Shown piece after piece: positions 33,409 through 42,327 of a DNA stretch of 64,000 bases. Each line of letters begins with the position of its first letter. Positions within the stretch are counted from its first letter, which is position 1. The notes under the pieces are model-generated. The model made no database searches, had not been told where the DNA came from, and was given only the letters and a program-made list of their open reading frames with translations. This DNA comes from Luzula sylvatica (Eukaryota; Streptophyta; Magnoliopsida; Poales; Juncaceae). The position numbers and the translations under genes are program-made. Location of the stretch: NCBI GenBank assembly GCA_946800325.1, contig OX326959.1, forward strand, positions 29,215,115-29,279,114, given 5' to 3'.

Positions 33409-34588
33409 AAAGCAAATTGTCAAAAAAGAGTGGAGAGTAAAGTTGAAGAATGCTAATAATGAAAATATAAGTGAAAATCAGAATAAGGAGGAGGAAAAGT
33501 CTTTATTGGTGATCAAGGAGAATGAGGGTAATTTAGGAATTATACCAGAAAAACTTAATTCTTATAGAAGAATCTTCAATGCATTATTACAAAAAATGGA
33601 GCTTTTTGATTTGAAACTAAGGATTAATAGTGGAGGAACTATATCTAGAGAGATAAATGATGAGGTTTTAAATGAGAAGAGTAAAAATAATGAGGAAGAT
33701 CTAAGTGTGATGATAGAAGTGGGAGAAAATTCTATGGTTTCACAGGAAGATCTGCATGGAATTGTAAACATAATGAGTGAGGGTAAAGATGGGAATTTTT
33801 TTGAAGTAGATGAGCAGAATAAGCAAATGGTGTTTATTGAGGGTAGTATTAATAAAGAAAGATATGGTGAAGACGATATGCAGCAAGATCTGCATGAAAT
33901 TGAAAAATTGAAGAATGAGGGTAAAATTGGAAAAATTATTGAGGACATTATTGATGATAATAATAAAGGGGAAGGAAATGATAAGGAAGATCTGCAGGAA
34001 AACCTACATGAAGTTTTAATTGAAGAAGATTTATCTCTTACTTCATATTTGGTATCAAACCTGATTTTATCAGAAAAAGAACCTTCTGCATTGCATGAAT
34101 CATCTCCATTAAATATTTCTCCATTACAAGCTTTATCCCCTATTGCTTCTTCTTCATCTGATGTACCTTCAAGACTTCAATCATCTCCAGTTAAATTTTC
34201 TTCTCCATTAAACATCTCTAGAATCCAGGAATCTAACCAAATTTCCTTAGCAAGCTCTTCAAAACCTGCTAAACAACAAAACAAGAAAAATAAGATCAAA
34301 TTGGAAGATCAAAGAAGAAGTTTGAGATTAAGAGACAAACAAAATGAGCTATACTCTTCTCCCATAGAGAAAGCTCAACTTGTTCAATTCAAGGAGGTTC
34401 AAAATAAAATAAAAAAACGGAATAAAGGGGGAATTATTAAGCAGGTTTCAAATTTGGACTTAAATGGAAAAGAAAAAATTGAAAATAAGGAGGATATCAT
34501 TGAAATTCTAGCCTCTGCAGGAATTAATGTTGAGGAAAATATGTTGGATACAATAAAATCCCTTTTAAGGGATCAAGGTGAAATTTAA
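33389..34588 (+). CDS. LINE ORF1, C-terminal part (frameshifted continuation)
   Basis: Open in the +1 frame from just after TAA 33386-33388 to TAA 34586-34588. The first ATG in this frame is only at 33596, so it lacks its own early start. Content is acidic and low-complexity (E/D/N-rich with repeated E-E-D-L-H-E-like pieces), then Ser/Pro-rich (~34080-34260), then basic (K-K-N-K-I-K, R-R-S-L-R-L-R-D-K). It overlaps the preceding ORF by only ~18 bases. A net one-base change within 33389-33406 would rejoin the two into one ORF1 of ~650 residues. No catalytic motif. Confidence 0.7.
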   Translation, partial: YKIWRIKKQIVKKEWRVKLKNANNENISENQNKEEEKSLLVIKENEGNLGIIPEKLNSYRRIFNALLQKMELFDLKLRINSGGTISREINDEVLNEKSKNNEEDLSVMIEVGENSMVSQEDLHGIVNIMSEGKDGNFFEVDEQNKQMVFIEGSINKERYGEDDMQQDLHEIEKLKNEGKIGKIIEDIIDDNNKGEGNDKEDLQENLHEVLIEEDLSLTSYLVSNLILSEKEPSALHESSPLNISPLQALSPIASSSSDVPSRLQSSPVKFSSPLNISRIQESNQISLASSSKPAKQQNKKNKIKLEDQRRSLRLRDKQNELYSSPIEKAQLVQFKEVQNKIKKRNKGGIIKQVSNLDLNGKEKIENKEDIIEILASAGINVEENMLDTIKSLLRDQGEI

Positions 34589-34630
34589 TTGGGAATTTTT
34601 TTAGGAGGAGTTTTTAATCATATAATTAAA

Positions 34631-37600
34631 ATGTCTTTTAAAAATATTAAATTCATGAGTTGGAATATAAGAGGATTGAATAATGATGAGAAGAAATTAT
34701 TAATTAATAAATCTATTATGCCAGAAAAATTGGATTTGTTATGTTTGCAAGAAACAAAAATGGAGATTTTGAATGCTGATATAGCAAGGAAAATTTGTGG
34801 GAATTATTTAAGGGATTTTGAATATATGCCTTCACATGGCGCTTCTGGTGGGATTTTAATTGCTTGGGATTCAAATATGTTTAAATTAATTAAAAAGGAA
34901 TCTTTGAGGTATTCTTTAAACCTAACCCTAGAAACAAGATGGAATGGATTACACATCATGATTTCTGGTATTTATGGTCCTACTGATAAAAGCTTAAAAG
35001 TGGATTTAATTGAGGAATTAAAAACAATTGCAAATAATATTAATAAACCATGGTTGATTTTGGGGGATTTAAATTTGGTTTATTCTTGTGAAGAAAGAAG
35101 TGGTTTAGACCGGGACTGGAGGAACACATTATTATTTAAGGATTTTATTGATTATCTTGGTTTGAATGATTTACCTTTATTTGGTAGAAAATTTACATGG
35201 GCAACAAATATAGCAAAAGCTAGAATTGATAGGGTAATTATTAATTCAAAATGGATGGATAATTTTCCAAATTCACAATTATTTTCAGGAGTTAATACTT
35301 GCTCTGATCATATACCAATAATTTATCAAGCAAGAACTGATTTTCCAGTTTTTGAGGGTTTTAGGTTTGAGAATATCTGGTTAAGGAATGAGGATGCTGT
35401 GAATATTATAAAATCTCATTTACAAGCTACTAAATCAGATAATATGGAGGAGTTTTATTTTAAAATGGATGCTTTGAGTAAAAGGTTGAGGCAGTGGAGT
35501 AAGGCAAAATTGGGAAATATCCAAATTCAATTTAATAATTGCAAAAAAATATTAGCTTGGATAGATGAACTAAGTGATAAAAGGGAAATTAATTTGGTGG
35601 AATTATGGATCAGAAATAAAACAAAAGAGAGATTTGAAGAATTAGCTAAGCAAGATGATTTATATTGGAAACAAAGATCAAAGTTTGCATGGATTTTAAA
35701 GGGTGATGCAAATACAAAATTCTTTCATGATCATGCAACTATTAAAAGAAATAGATTATTAATTCCAATGCTCAAGGAAAATGATCTTGAAGTAAGAGAT
35801 CATAAATTAAAGGCTAATATTTTATTTAACTTTTATAAGGATCTAATGGGCACAAATATTGATAATTTAGCAGAAACAAAAAAATTGGGAATTTTAAATT
35901 TGGAAAGAATTTATTGTGAGGAAAATCTGGATTTATCTTTTCTAGAAAGGGGCTTTGAAATGGAAGAATTGGATTTGGTAATCTCTCAATGGAAACTTGA
36001 AAAATCACCTGGTCCAGATGGTTTTAATGCTGAATTTTTCAAAAAAATTTGGCCTTTAATAAAGGAGGAAATTTTAAATTTATTCATAAAGGAGGGGAAA
36101 AATGGTTTATCACATTTTAATTCTTCTTTTATAGCCCTAATTGCAAAAAAAGAGGAGGCCATTTATGCCAGTGATTTCAGACCTATTTCATTAGTTTCAA
36201 GCATTCAAAGAATTTTTTCTAAAGTTTTATCAAATAGATTAAGTGAGAAAATAAATGATATGATTCAAATAAACCAGTTAGGGTTTCTAAAAGAAAGGAG
36301 TATTGTAGATAATTATGTTTATGCAAGGGAGGTAATTTGCAAAGCAAAAAGATTAAAAAAGCCCTTATTAGTATTAAAAATTGATATACACAAGGCTTTT
36401 GATAGTGTATCTTGGGATTTTTTAATTAAATTATTGAAAGCAAGGGGTTTTGGAGAAAACTTTATATTATGGATTCAGAATTCTGTGATTAAAGGATCTA
36501 CAAGAGTAATTTTGAATGGAAAACCAGGAAAGTATGTCCATTTAAGAAGAGGATTGAGGCAAGGAGATCCTATTTCAACCTACCTCTTTATCCTAGTTAT
36601 GGATGTATTATCAAAATTGGTTGAAGGATTAAGTGATAAAGGATATTTAAAAAGACCTCTACATGGTATTAAATCCTCCCTCTTTTATGCTGATGATACT
36701 ATTTTTTTTATGGATCCAAATTGCACAAACATGAGAAGATTAAAATATTTATTGGATGTTTTTGCATTAAATACTGGTTTAAAAATTAATTTCCAAAAAT
36801 CAGAGATTGTGGGTATGAATGTTGAGAATAATATTATGGAAAAAATTTCAGAAGACATGAATTGTGCAATTAAGCAATTTCCAATAAATTATTTGGGGCT
36901 GCCTTTGCATTTCAAAAGACCAAATAAGGCACAATTTAAAGAATTTGTGGATAAACTGAATAATAAATTAGAAGGATGGAAGGGGAGTAAACTATCAATG
37001 AGTGGAAGATTAATACTTATTAATTCAGTTTTAACTTCTATACCCATTTATTATTTTAATGTTTTTAAATTTCCAAAATGGGCTTTGAAAGAAATAGATG
37101 CAATTAGAAGAAAGTTTTTATGGAGGGGGGAAAAAAATCATGGATATAATTTGGTTAAATGGGCAGAAGTTTGTAAACCTAAAGATTGTGGAGGATTAGG
37201 AGTAATAAATTTGGAAATCTTTAATAAGGCTTTATTAACAAAATGGCTTTGGAAATTTTATAAAATTGGAGATAATCTGCCATGGAATGATTTAATTAAG
37301 ATGCCATTAGGGGAAATTGGTATTCAATTTTATAATAATATATCTTATTTTTGGAAGGATGTATTGAAGAATTTGGATTTTTTTAAATCAAGTTCAACTT
37401 TTATTATTGGGTCAGGAGAAAGAATTGATTTTTGGAAAGATAATTGGGATAATGGAATATTGGAAATCAAATACAAGGAATTATACTCATTTGCAAATAA
37501 CAAATGCCTTACTCTATCAGAAATATTTGTAAAATTAGAGTCAACAGACTTACATTCTATTCTCAATCTTTATAATCCTCTCTCCATTGGGGCAGCCTCT

Positions 37601-38227
37601 CAATTAACAATTCTGGAAGACACATTGATTAATGTCAATCTTCATGATGTTCCGGATAAAATCCAATGGAAATGGAATCCAAATTCTACCTTCAATTGCA
37701 AAAGTGCATATGAAAAATTAGTTGAGGGTGTTTTTGAAAAATATCCTCTATATAATATGTGGAGTTTAGGCATTCCTTTAAAGATTAAAATTTTCATTTG
37801 GTTATTGAGCAAAAATAGAATAAATACCATTGATAATCTGAAGAGGAAAGGCTGGATTCTTCCTAATCGATGCAGTTTATGTACCTGCCAAGAGGAATCG
37901 GTCGATCATTTGATTTGCAAATGTGAGTATTCGATCGAGGTTTGGAGTAAATTGAATACCTTGTTGGGCTTATCGATTTCACAAGGAGTAAATCCTTTAT
38001 CCCTGATGGAAATTGAACCTGCACGAGCCTCCTATAACCAATTGATTGCGATCTTCCTATACTCCATTTGGTGTGAAAGGTGTAGAAGAGTTTTTGGAGA
38101 ATCGAAGCTTCAACCAGGTCAATTGATAGATTCCATACTATCTGACCTAAATATATATCAGAAAGCAAAAAATCAAGTTAAGGAGAATAGAAGAGGAATA
38201 TCACAAAAGAATAATGATGAAGAATAA
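34631..38227 (+). CDS. LINE ORF2: endonuclease / reverse transcriptase (1198 aa)
   Basis: ATG at 34631; the frame is open further upstream but without ATG. AP-type endonuclease at residues ~1-228: S-W-N-I-R-G-L, L-C-L-Q-E-T-K, L-G-D-L-N, and the terminal S-D-H with His227. Reverse transcriptase at ~470-760: D-F-R-P-I-S-L, D-I-H-K-A-F-D with Asp585, G-L-R-Q-G-D-P-I-S, and the catalytic Y-A-D-D at 686-689. C-terminal zf-RVT domain: C-S-L-C at 1081-1084, then D-H-L-I-C-K-C and I-W-C-E-R-C-R-R-V-F. No RNase H domain. No stop or frameshift, so the enzyme may be functional. It nicks target DNA and copies LINE RNA at the nick. It shares its frame with the second part of ORF1 across TAA 34586. Confidence 0.95.
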   Translation: MSFKNIKFMSWNIRGLNNDEKKLLINKSIMPEKLDLLCLQETKMEILNADIARKICGNYLRDFEYMPSHGASGGILIAWDSNMFKLIKKESLRYSLNLTLETRWNGLHIMISGIYGPTDKSLKVDLIEELKTIANNINKPWLILGDLNLVYSCEERSGLDRDWRNTLLFKDFIDYLGLNDLPLFGRKFTWATNIAKARIDRVIINSKWMDNFPNSQLFSGVNTCSDHIPIIYQARTDFPVFEGFRFENIWLRNEDAVNIIKSHLQATKSDNMEEFYFKMDALSKRLRQWSKAKLGNIQIQFNNCKKILAWIDELSDKREINLVELWIRNKTKERFEELAKQDDLYWKQRSKFAWILKGDANTKFFHDHATIKRNRLLIPMLKENDLEVRDHKLKANILFNFYKDLMGTNIDNLAETKKLGILNLERIYCEENLDLSFLERGFEMEELDLVISQWKLEKSPGPDGFNAEFFKKIWPLIKEEILNLFIKEGKNGLSHFNSSFIALIAKKEEAIYASDFRPISLVSSIQRIFSKVLSNRLSEKINDMIQINQLGFLKERSIVDNYVYAREVICKAKRLKKPLLVLKIDIHKAFDSVSWDFLIKLLKARGFGENFILWIQNSVIKGSTRVILNGKPGKYVHLRRGLRQGDPISTYLFILVMDVLSKLVEGLSDKGYLKRPLHGIKSSLFYADDTIFFMDPNCTNMRRLKYLLDVFALNTGLKINFQKSEIVGMNVENNIMEKISEDMNCAIKQFPINYLGLPLHFKRPNKAQFKEFVDKLNNKLEGWKGSKLSMSGRLILINSVLTSIPIYYFNVFKFPKWALKEIDAIRRKFLWRGEKNHGYNLVKWAEVCKPKDCGGLGVINLEIFNKALLTKWLWKFYKIGDNLPWNDLIKMPLGEIGIQFYNNISYFWKDVLKNLDFFKSSSTFIIGSGERIDFWKDNWDNGILEIKYKELYSFANNKCLTLSEIFVKLESTDLHSILNLYNPLSIGAASQLTILEDTLINVNLHDVPDKIQWKWNPNSTFNCKSAYEKLVEGVFEKYPLYNMWSLGIPLKIKIFIWLLSKNRINTIDNLKRKGWILPNRCSLCTCQEESVDHLICKCEYSIEVWSKLNTLLGLSISQGVNPLSLMEIEPARASYNQLIAIFLYSIWCERCRRVFGESKLQPGQLIDSILSDLNIYQKAKNQVKENRRGISQKNNDEE

Positions 38228-39130
38228 CAGAGTTAGGAGGAAATTGCCTGTGGGTTGATTTATTGAAGAGCCGAGAAGAGAGAGAGAGTGAGAGAGAAAA
38301 TAAGGGTGGTGCTCGTATGAAGATGTAAGGGAGAGAAAGGGGCGAAAGAGATGAAGTACTGTATGGACCAAGAGATGGAGTAAGAACGGTGGGTTTCTGG
38401 TAAGAACAAGGGATTACGAATCTAGGATTTCGGATTCCTGGTTTTTTTTACAAATTCTGTTTCACAATATAACCAGGATATAAAGTCTAGGGTTTCATGC
38501 TTTCTATGTTTTTATTGATTGGGTTGTTCGATTTATTTTCTATTTCTTAAGTAATGTATTCAGGAGGTGCTTTAGTGGGAAATTTTAATTTCCCAATATA
38601 GTATCTGTAAAACATTTTCAATTAATGAAAATAATAGATGTAGGACCTTGAGCCTACTCTATTTTGCTCAAAAAAAAAAAATCTCGAGAAAACAAACCAT
38701 ATTGCAGCCGGTAATTAAACCTTTATTTCTCTTGCTTAGCAGTTCGATACATTCGTATGACAATCACTAATACAAGCTGATAATACTGTTTTTGCAACGT
38801 AACGTATTCGAGCAAAGCTTGACCTTACTTTAATTTATCAGAAAAATGTTCTAGCTGCCCATTCTATGGTATATTTGTAGATTTTTGCATTCGATGAATT
38901 TTTTTATTAAATAGGAGAAGAAAAAAGTGGAATGACCGGAGATGGAGAAGAAAAGTTGGCTCCGGCTTTGCGTACCCCATTGCTCCTCCCACCGCGCATA
39001 TCTCCAACACCGAAGGCTACGTACACGAGTTTCAAGCATTCGATCACACACAGAGTCTAATTGAGCTGCTAGATTCTTTGTAAAAATTGGATTAAATATT
39101 TTAAAAATAATTGTGTTCCAAATAAATAAA

Positions 39131-39605
39131 CGGAGATGGGGCCGTTTGATGTAAAAGACTTTGCATGATTTTGAAGGATTCTAGTATTATACCGAGAAAG
39201 TGGAATGAGGGTAAATTGTTTGAGAGATATATATTTCTCACATGTGCATTTGATGTGGTAGAATGTTAGATAATGGAAAATGAAAGTTATTGTTTAATGA
39301 GAAATATAATTAATAAAATAGTTAGATTTGAACTATTAATTTATTGATAAAAATAATTTAATATTACTTAATAAAATTATTGAAAATGCATAGTATAATT
39401 TATTAATTTCTCAATAAAAGTAATTTAGTGTTAAATAATTTAGCGGTCAGCGTTAAGCGGACGATATAGCAATATTATTCTTCCTATAATTATTTTTGCA
39501 CCATTATTATTATTATTATTATTATTGTTGTATAACAATAATAATAATAATAAAAATAATAATTATTATTATTATCAGTACTATTATTATTTTATTGTTA
39601 TTGCA

Positions 39606-39641
<36 letters not shown>

Positions 39642-39660
39642 TCATTTGATTCATAGACTA

Positions 39661-39712
<52 letters not shown>

Positions 39713-39989
39713 TTTTAATAATTAAACAAAGTAATAAAATTATTTTTTAATTATAATTAATTAGAGTTATATTTAATCTAATAGTTAATAATAATAATAA
39801 TAATAATAATATTTGGAGTAGAAATAAATTATATATTAATATATTAAACAAAATAGACAATAATTTATTTTAATTAATAACTCAAAGTCTAGTGTTTTTC
39901 CATAATTTTTGCAAGACGACACATGGAGGAAAAAAATGAAGATGGATATGTGAGTGAGAAAACAATGTCTATCATAATCCCATATCCAT
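39131..39989. other. intergenic with several microsatellites, no gene seen
   Basis: AT-rich sequence with (ATT)n / (AAT)n at 39505-39640, (AT)n at 39662-39708 and (AAT)n at 39788-39811. The ORF across the microsatellites is not credible. Confidence 0.8.
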
Positions 39990-40610
39990 AGAGGTGGCAA
40001 TCGGGCGGGTCGGGTCGGGTTCGGGTCGGGTCATTTCGGGTTCGGGTCGTTTCGGGTTGCGGGTCACTCGGGTCATCGGGTCGTTCGGGTAGCGGGTCGC
40101 TCGGGTTTCGGGTTGTTCGGGTTCGGGTCGTTTCGGTTTTCGGGTCGTTCGGGTCGTATCGGTTTTCGGGTCGTTCGGGTTCGGGTCGTTTCGGTTTTCG
40201 GGTCATTCGGGTCGTAACTATTTTGATTTTCGGGTAATTCAAATTTCACAAAATTTGATTTCGAATCATTCGATTTTCCAAAAATTTAGTTTTCGAGTAA
40301 TTTCTGATTTATTTTATTGATTCCGAGATATTTTAGCAATATTATATTGATTTTAACAATAATATTTTAATTTTCGGATCATTCGGATCGTGAATTTCGG
40401 GTCATTCGGGTCGTGAGTTTCGGGTCATTCGGGTTTCGGGTTAGTTCGGAATTCGGGTCGTTCGGATTTCGGGTCATTCGGTTTCGGATCGATTTCGGGT
40501 TCGGGTCATTCGGTTTCGGTTTCGGGTTCGGATTCGGGTCGTTGACTATTCAATATTTCCGGGTTGGGTCGGGTCCTTTTTTCGGGTCGGGTCAGATTTT
40601 GCCAGCTCTG
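39990..40610. mobile_element. hAT-like non-autonomous element with TCGGGTCGTTCGGGT-type interior
   Basis: Ends AGAGGTGGCAA...TTGCCAGCTCTG are imperfect inverted repeats related to those at 16466 and 58735. The 8-bp duplication ATATCCAT is exact (39982-39989, 40611-40618). The interior consists of blocks of degenerate TTCGGGTCGTTCGGGT repeats on either side of an AT-rich core (40215-40380). ORFs on both strands merely translate the repeat. Confidence 0.85.
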
Positions 40611-40618
40611 ATATCCAT

Positions 40619-41273
40619 GACCAATCAAACAAAGGACAATGACATTGTCATTGAAACATGTGTCTTTTCTTTCTCATTTTCACTAATTAAACGTCCCCTA
40701 TACGTACTTGTGTGGTGTGTGTTTGGTTGTTTTCTGCTATGAAAGCATTGAGGTTTGCGTTTAACCTTTTTTTAATTTTAGGTGTCTGCGCTGGGTGTTT
40801 GCGGATTGATGCAATTAATGTTGAGTGTGCTTATTGGTTGATGGTGTGGTGGGTGTGCTAAGGTTCAGAGTCATCACATTTATCGTTCCCGACTTCGTGT
40901 GTGTCGACGAACAATTGTGTGCCGTTTCATTTTGTTTCCTCTTGAGCGGTTTTTGTCTGGTTCGTTCGTTTATTGTTTGGGCTGGATGTTGGTGGACCTA
41001 AGTGGCGAGCGTGGCTTGGATTTATGATGCGCTTGGTGTATTCAAATTTCTTTTTCCATGAATGTACATATTTGCTCTTTCTGCTTCATTTTTTTTTTTG
41101 TCATGGTTGTTTCTAGGTTTTCCGATTAATGCTAGTGAAATGTCGAGCTTGGCTTGGTTAGGTTATGGGGTGTTGTTTGTGTATGGATCAAAATCTTGCG
41201 ATTTTGGGATATTTTCTCCTTTGGTGAGTGTTTCTGATTGTTGGTTTGTTATTCTTCTTTGCTTGGTTGTTGT
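40619..41273. other. no gene assigned; GT-rich sequence
   Basis: Unusually T/G-rich on the plus strand. An ORF at 41062-41316 is hydrophobic but runs into the LTR. No domain or convincing splice pattern recognised. Confidence 0.35.
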
Positions 41274-42327
41274 TGCTGGGAATCGATCCGACCCCGGGCC
41301 CACGCACCGGATATGAGGACACGATGCATAGAAGGATAGATGATTACCGGCGTGAAATTGATCACGCACGACGGGTTGATCACTTACTTCCTTCTCTTCT
41401 CTGGTGTCACGTTGGTGACTAGCCGTGCGTCCCATACCACACGTCTCCCACGTTTCGACTCCGATAACGTCTCCGGTTTGATCACAATCGAAAAGCCACA
41501 AATCGCGCACTCCTCTATCTGTATCCACCGTGAGTAGTAACACCTTGGTCGCGGATGCACCTGCCTAGACGATGCACTGGCGACCTTGCTTGATCGTGTT
41601 TGATTCTCTAAACCGATACAACACCTTTTTTCTTTCTCTTCGCACTTCCTCAACCTTTTATGTAATGCTTTCAACTTATGAAGCCTATTATGATGAGAGA
41701 GAATCATCCTATTTATATGTCATAGGATTAAGGACATCCAAAAGGCACATATTAGACACACCAACACGTGTGTACCAAAAACTGCCAAAAAGAAGGTTTC
41801 AGCCATGGTCCATCATGCCGCACCATAAGGTCCGTCATGATGCACCAACACCAATCAACCCTTGGACATTTCACGCACACTTCCGTCACGACGGACAAAC
41901 TGTCTGTCACGACGCACGATATGATCCTTCATGACGGGCGACTGTGAAATATCGGATTTGGCTAAGTCCACAATCATTGTGGAATATATACACTAGGTCC
42001 GTCGTGACTTACCATATTGTGCGTCATGACGGACTGTGTACTAAAACACAATTCTGCACAATCCTATTGAGCATTCATTCGTCTTCTTGAACGCGTTCAT
42101 TCGTGTGTGCTTGTACGTACTCTTTTATCGTTGATCCAAAATTGTATTTCCTTCAGTCTACCACTCAGTTTGAGATCTAATCAAAAGGTACTCATGTATA
42201 TCATATATACATTACGGTAGAGAATATAGCCGCGTATCAAATACGCTAAAGCCATGCACATTATATGTGCCAAAACTTGCAATCAAGTCTGACATAGTAC
42301 GACTCGTTGTGTGATTGTGTAGGTTCG
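41274..42327 (-). mobile_element. LTR plus 3' end of internal region, abutting the satellite
   Basis: LTR 41274-42157, minus orientation: starts (in plus terms) TGCTGGGAAT and ends ...TGTATTTCCTTCA at 42157. Beyond it, 42158-42327 is the reverse complement of the polypurine tract and internal sequence also seen at 17355-17537 (GTCTACCACTCAGTTTGAGATC...), so this is a 3' LTR. The U3-like part (41800-42050) has TCCGTCATGACG-type palindromes. The internal region stops where the satellite starts; no coding region remains. Confidence 0.75.

Larger units (their letters stand above)
32404..38678 (+). mobile_element. full-length L1-type LINE (6.3 kb), recent insertion
   Basis: Bounded by AAATCTCG on both sides (32396-32403; 38679-38686, overlapping the poly-A tail). 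The uninterrupted site at 14793-14810 in copy A confirms the ends. Order: ~240-bp 5' UTR, ORF1 in two frames (32647-34588), ORF2 (34631-38227), ~440-bp GA-rich 3' UTR, A tail. ORF2 is open throughout with all catalytic motifs. The 3' end (ATAATAGATGTAGGACC..GAGCCTACTCTATTTTGCTCAAAA) is shared with the truncated LINE at 61.7 kb, so they are related families. Same strand as the host gene. Confidence 0.95.
32295..39060 (+). pseudogene. secreted-peptide gene 3, disrupted in exon 1 by a LINE
   Basis: Near-copy of gene 2. Exon 1 starts at ATG 32295 and is cut after codon 36 (...CCACTAAATCTCG); the LINE occupies 32404-38678, and the rest of exon 1 resumes at ~38687 and ends at 38710 before GTAATTAAA. 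Exon 2 is 38915-39060 (TAA 39058-39060). Splice sites are intact. Apart from the insertion it differs from gene 2 by a handful of bases in the coding parts (N4K, one P-to-S in the PRIP block, otherwise silent), so the gene was intact until the LINE arrived. Read through the junction it would give a 41-aa product (signal peptide plus the QELLPSVPLNL stub and five LINE-encoded residues), without the C-terminal block. Confidence 0.85.
30983..39130 (+). repeat. segmental duplication, copy B (contains the LINE)
   Basis: Matches 13109-15247 from end to end in the same orientation, 17.9 kb away, interrupted by the LINE at 32404-38678 and lacking the Mutator-type MITE of copy A. After removing insertions the lengths agree within ~15 bp. 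At ~31490 copy B also has AGTGATTCTTTAAATAAAG sequence that is short or missing in copy A. Confidence 0.9.
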
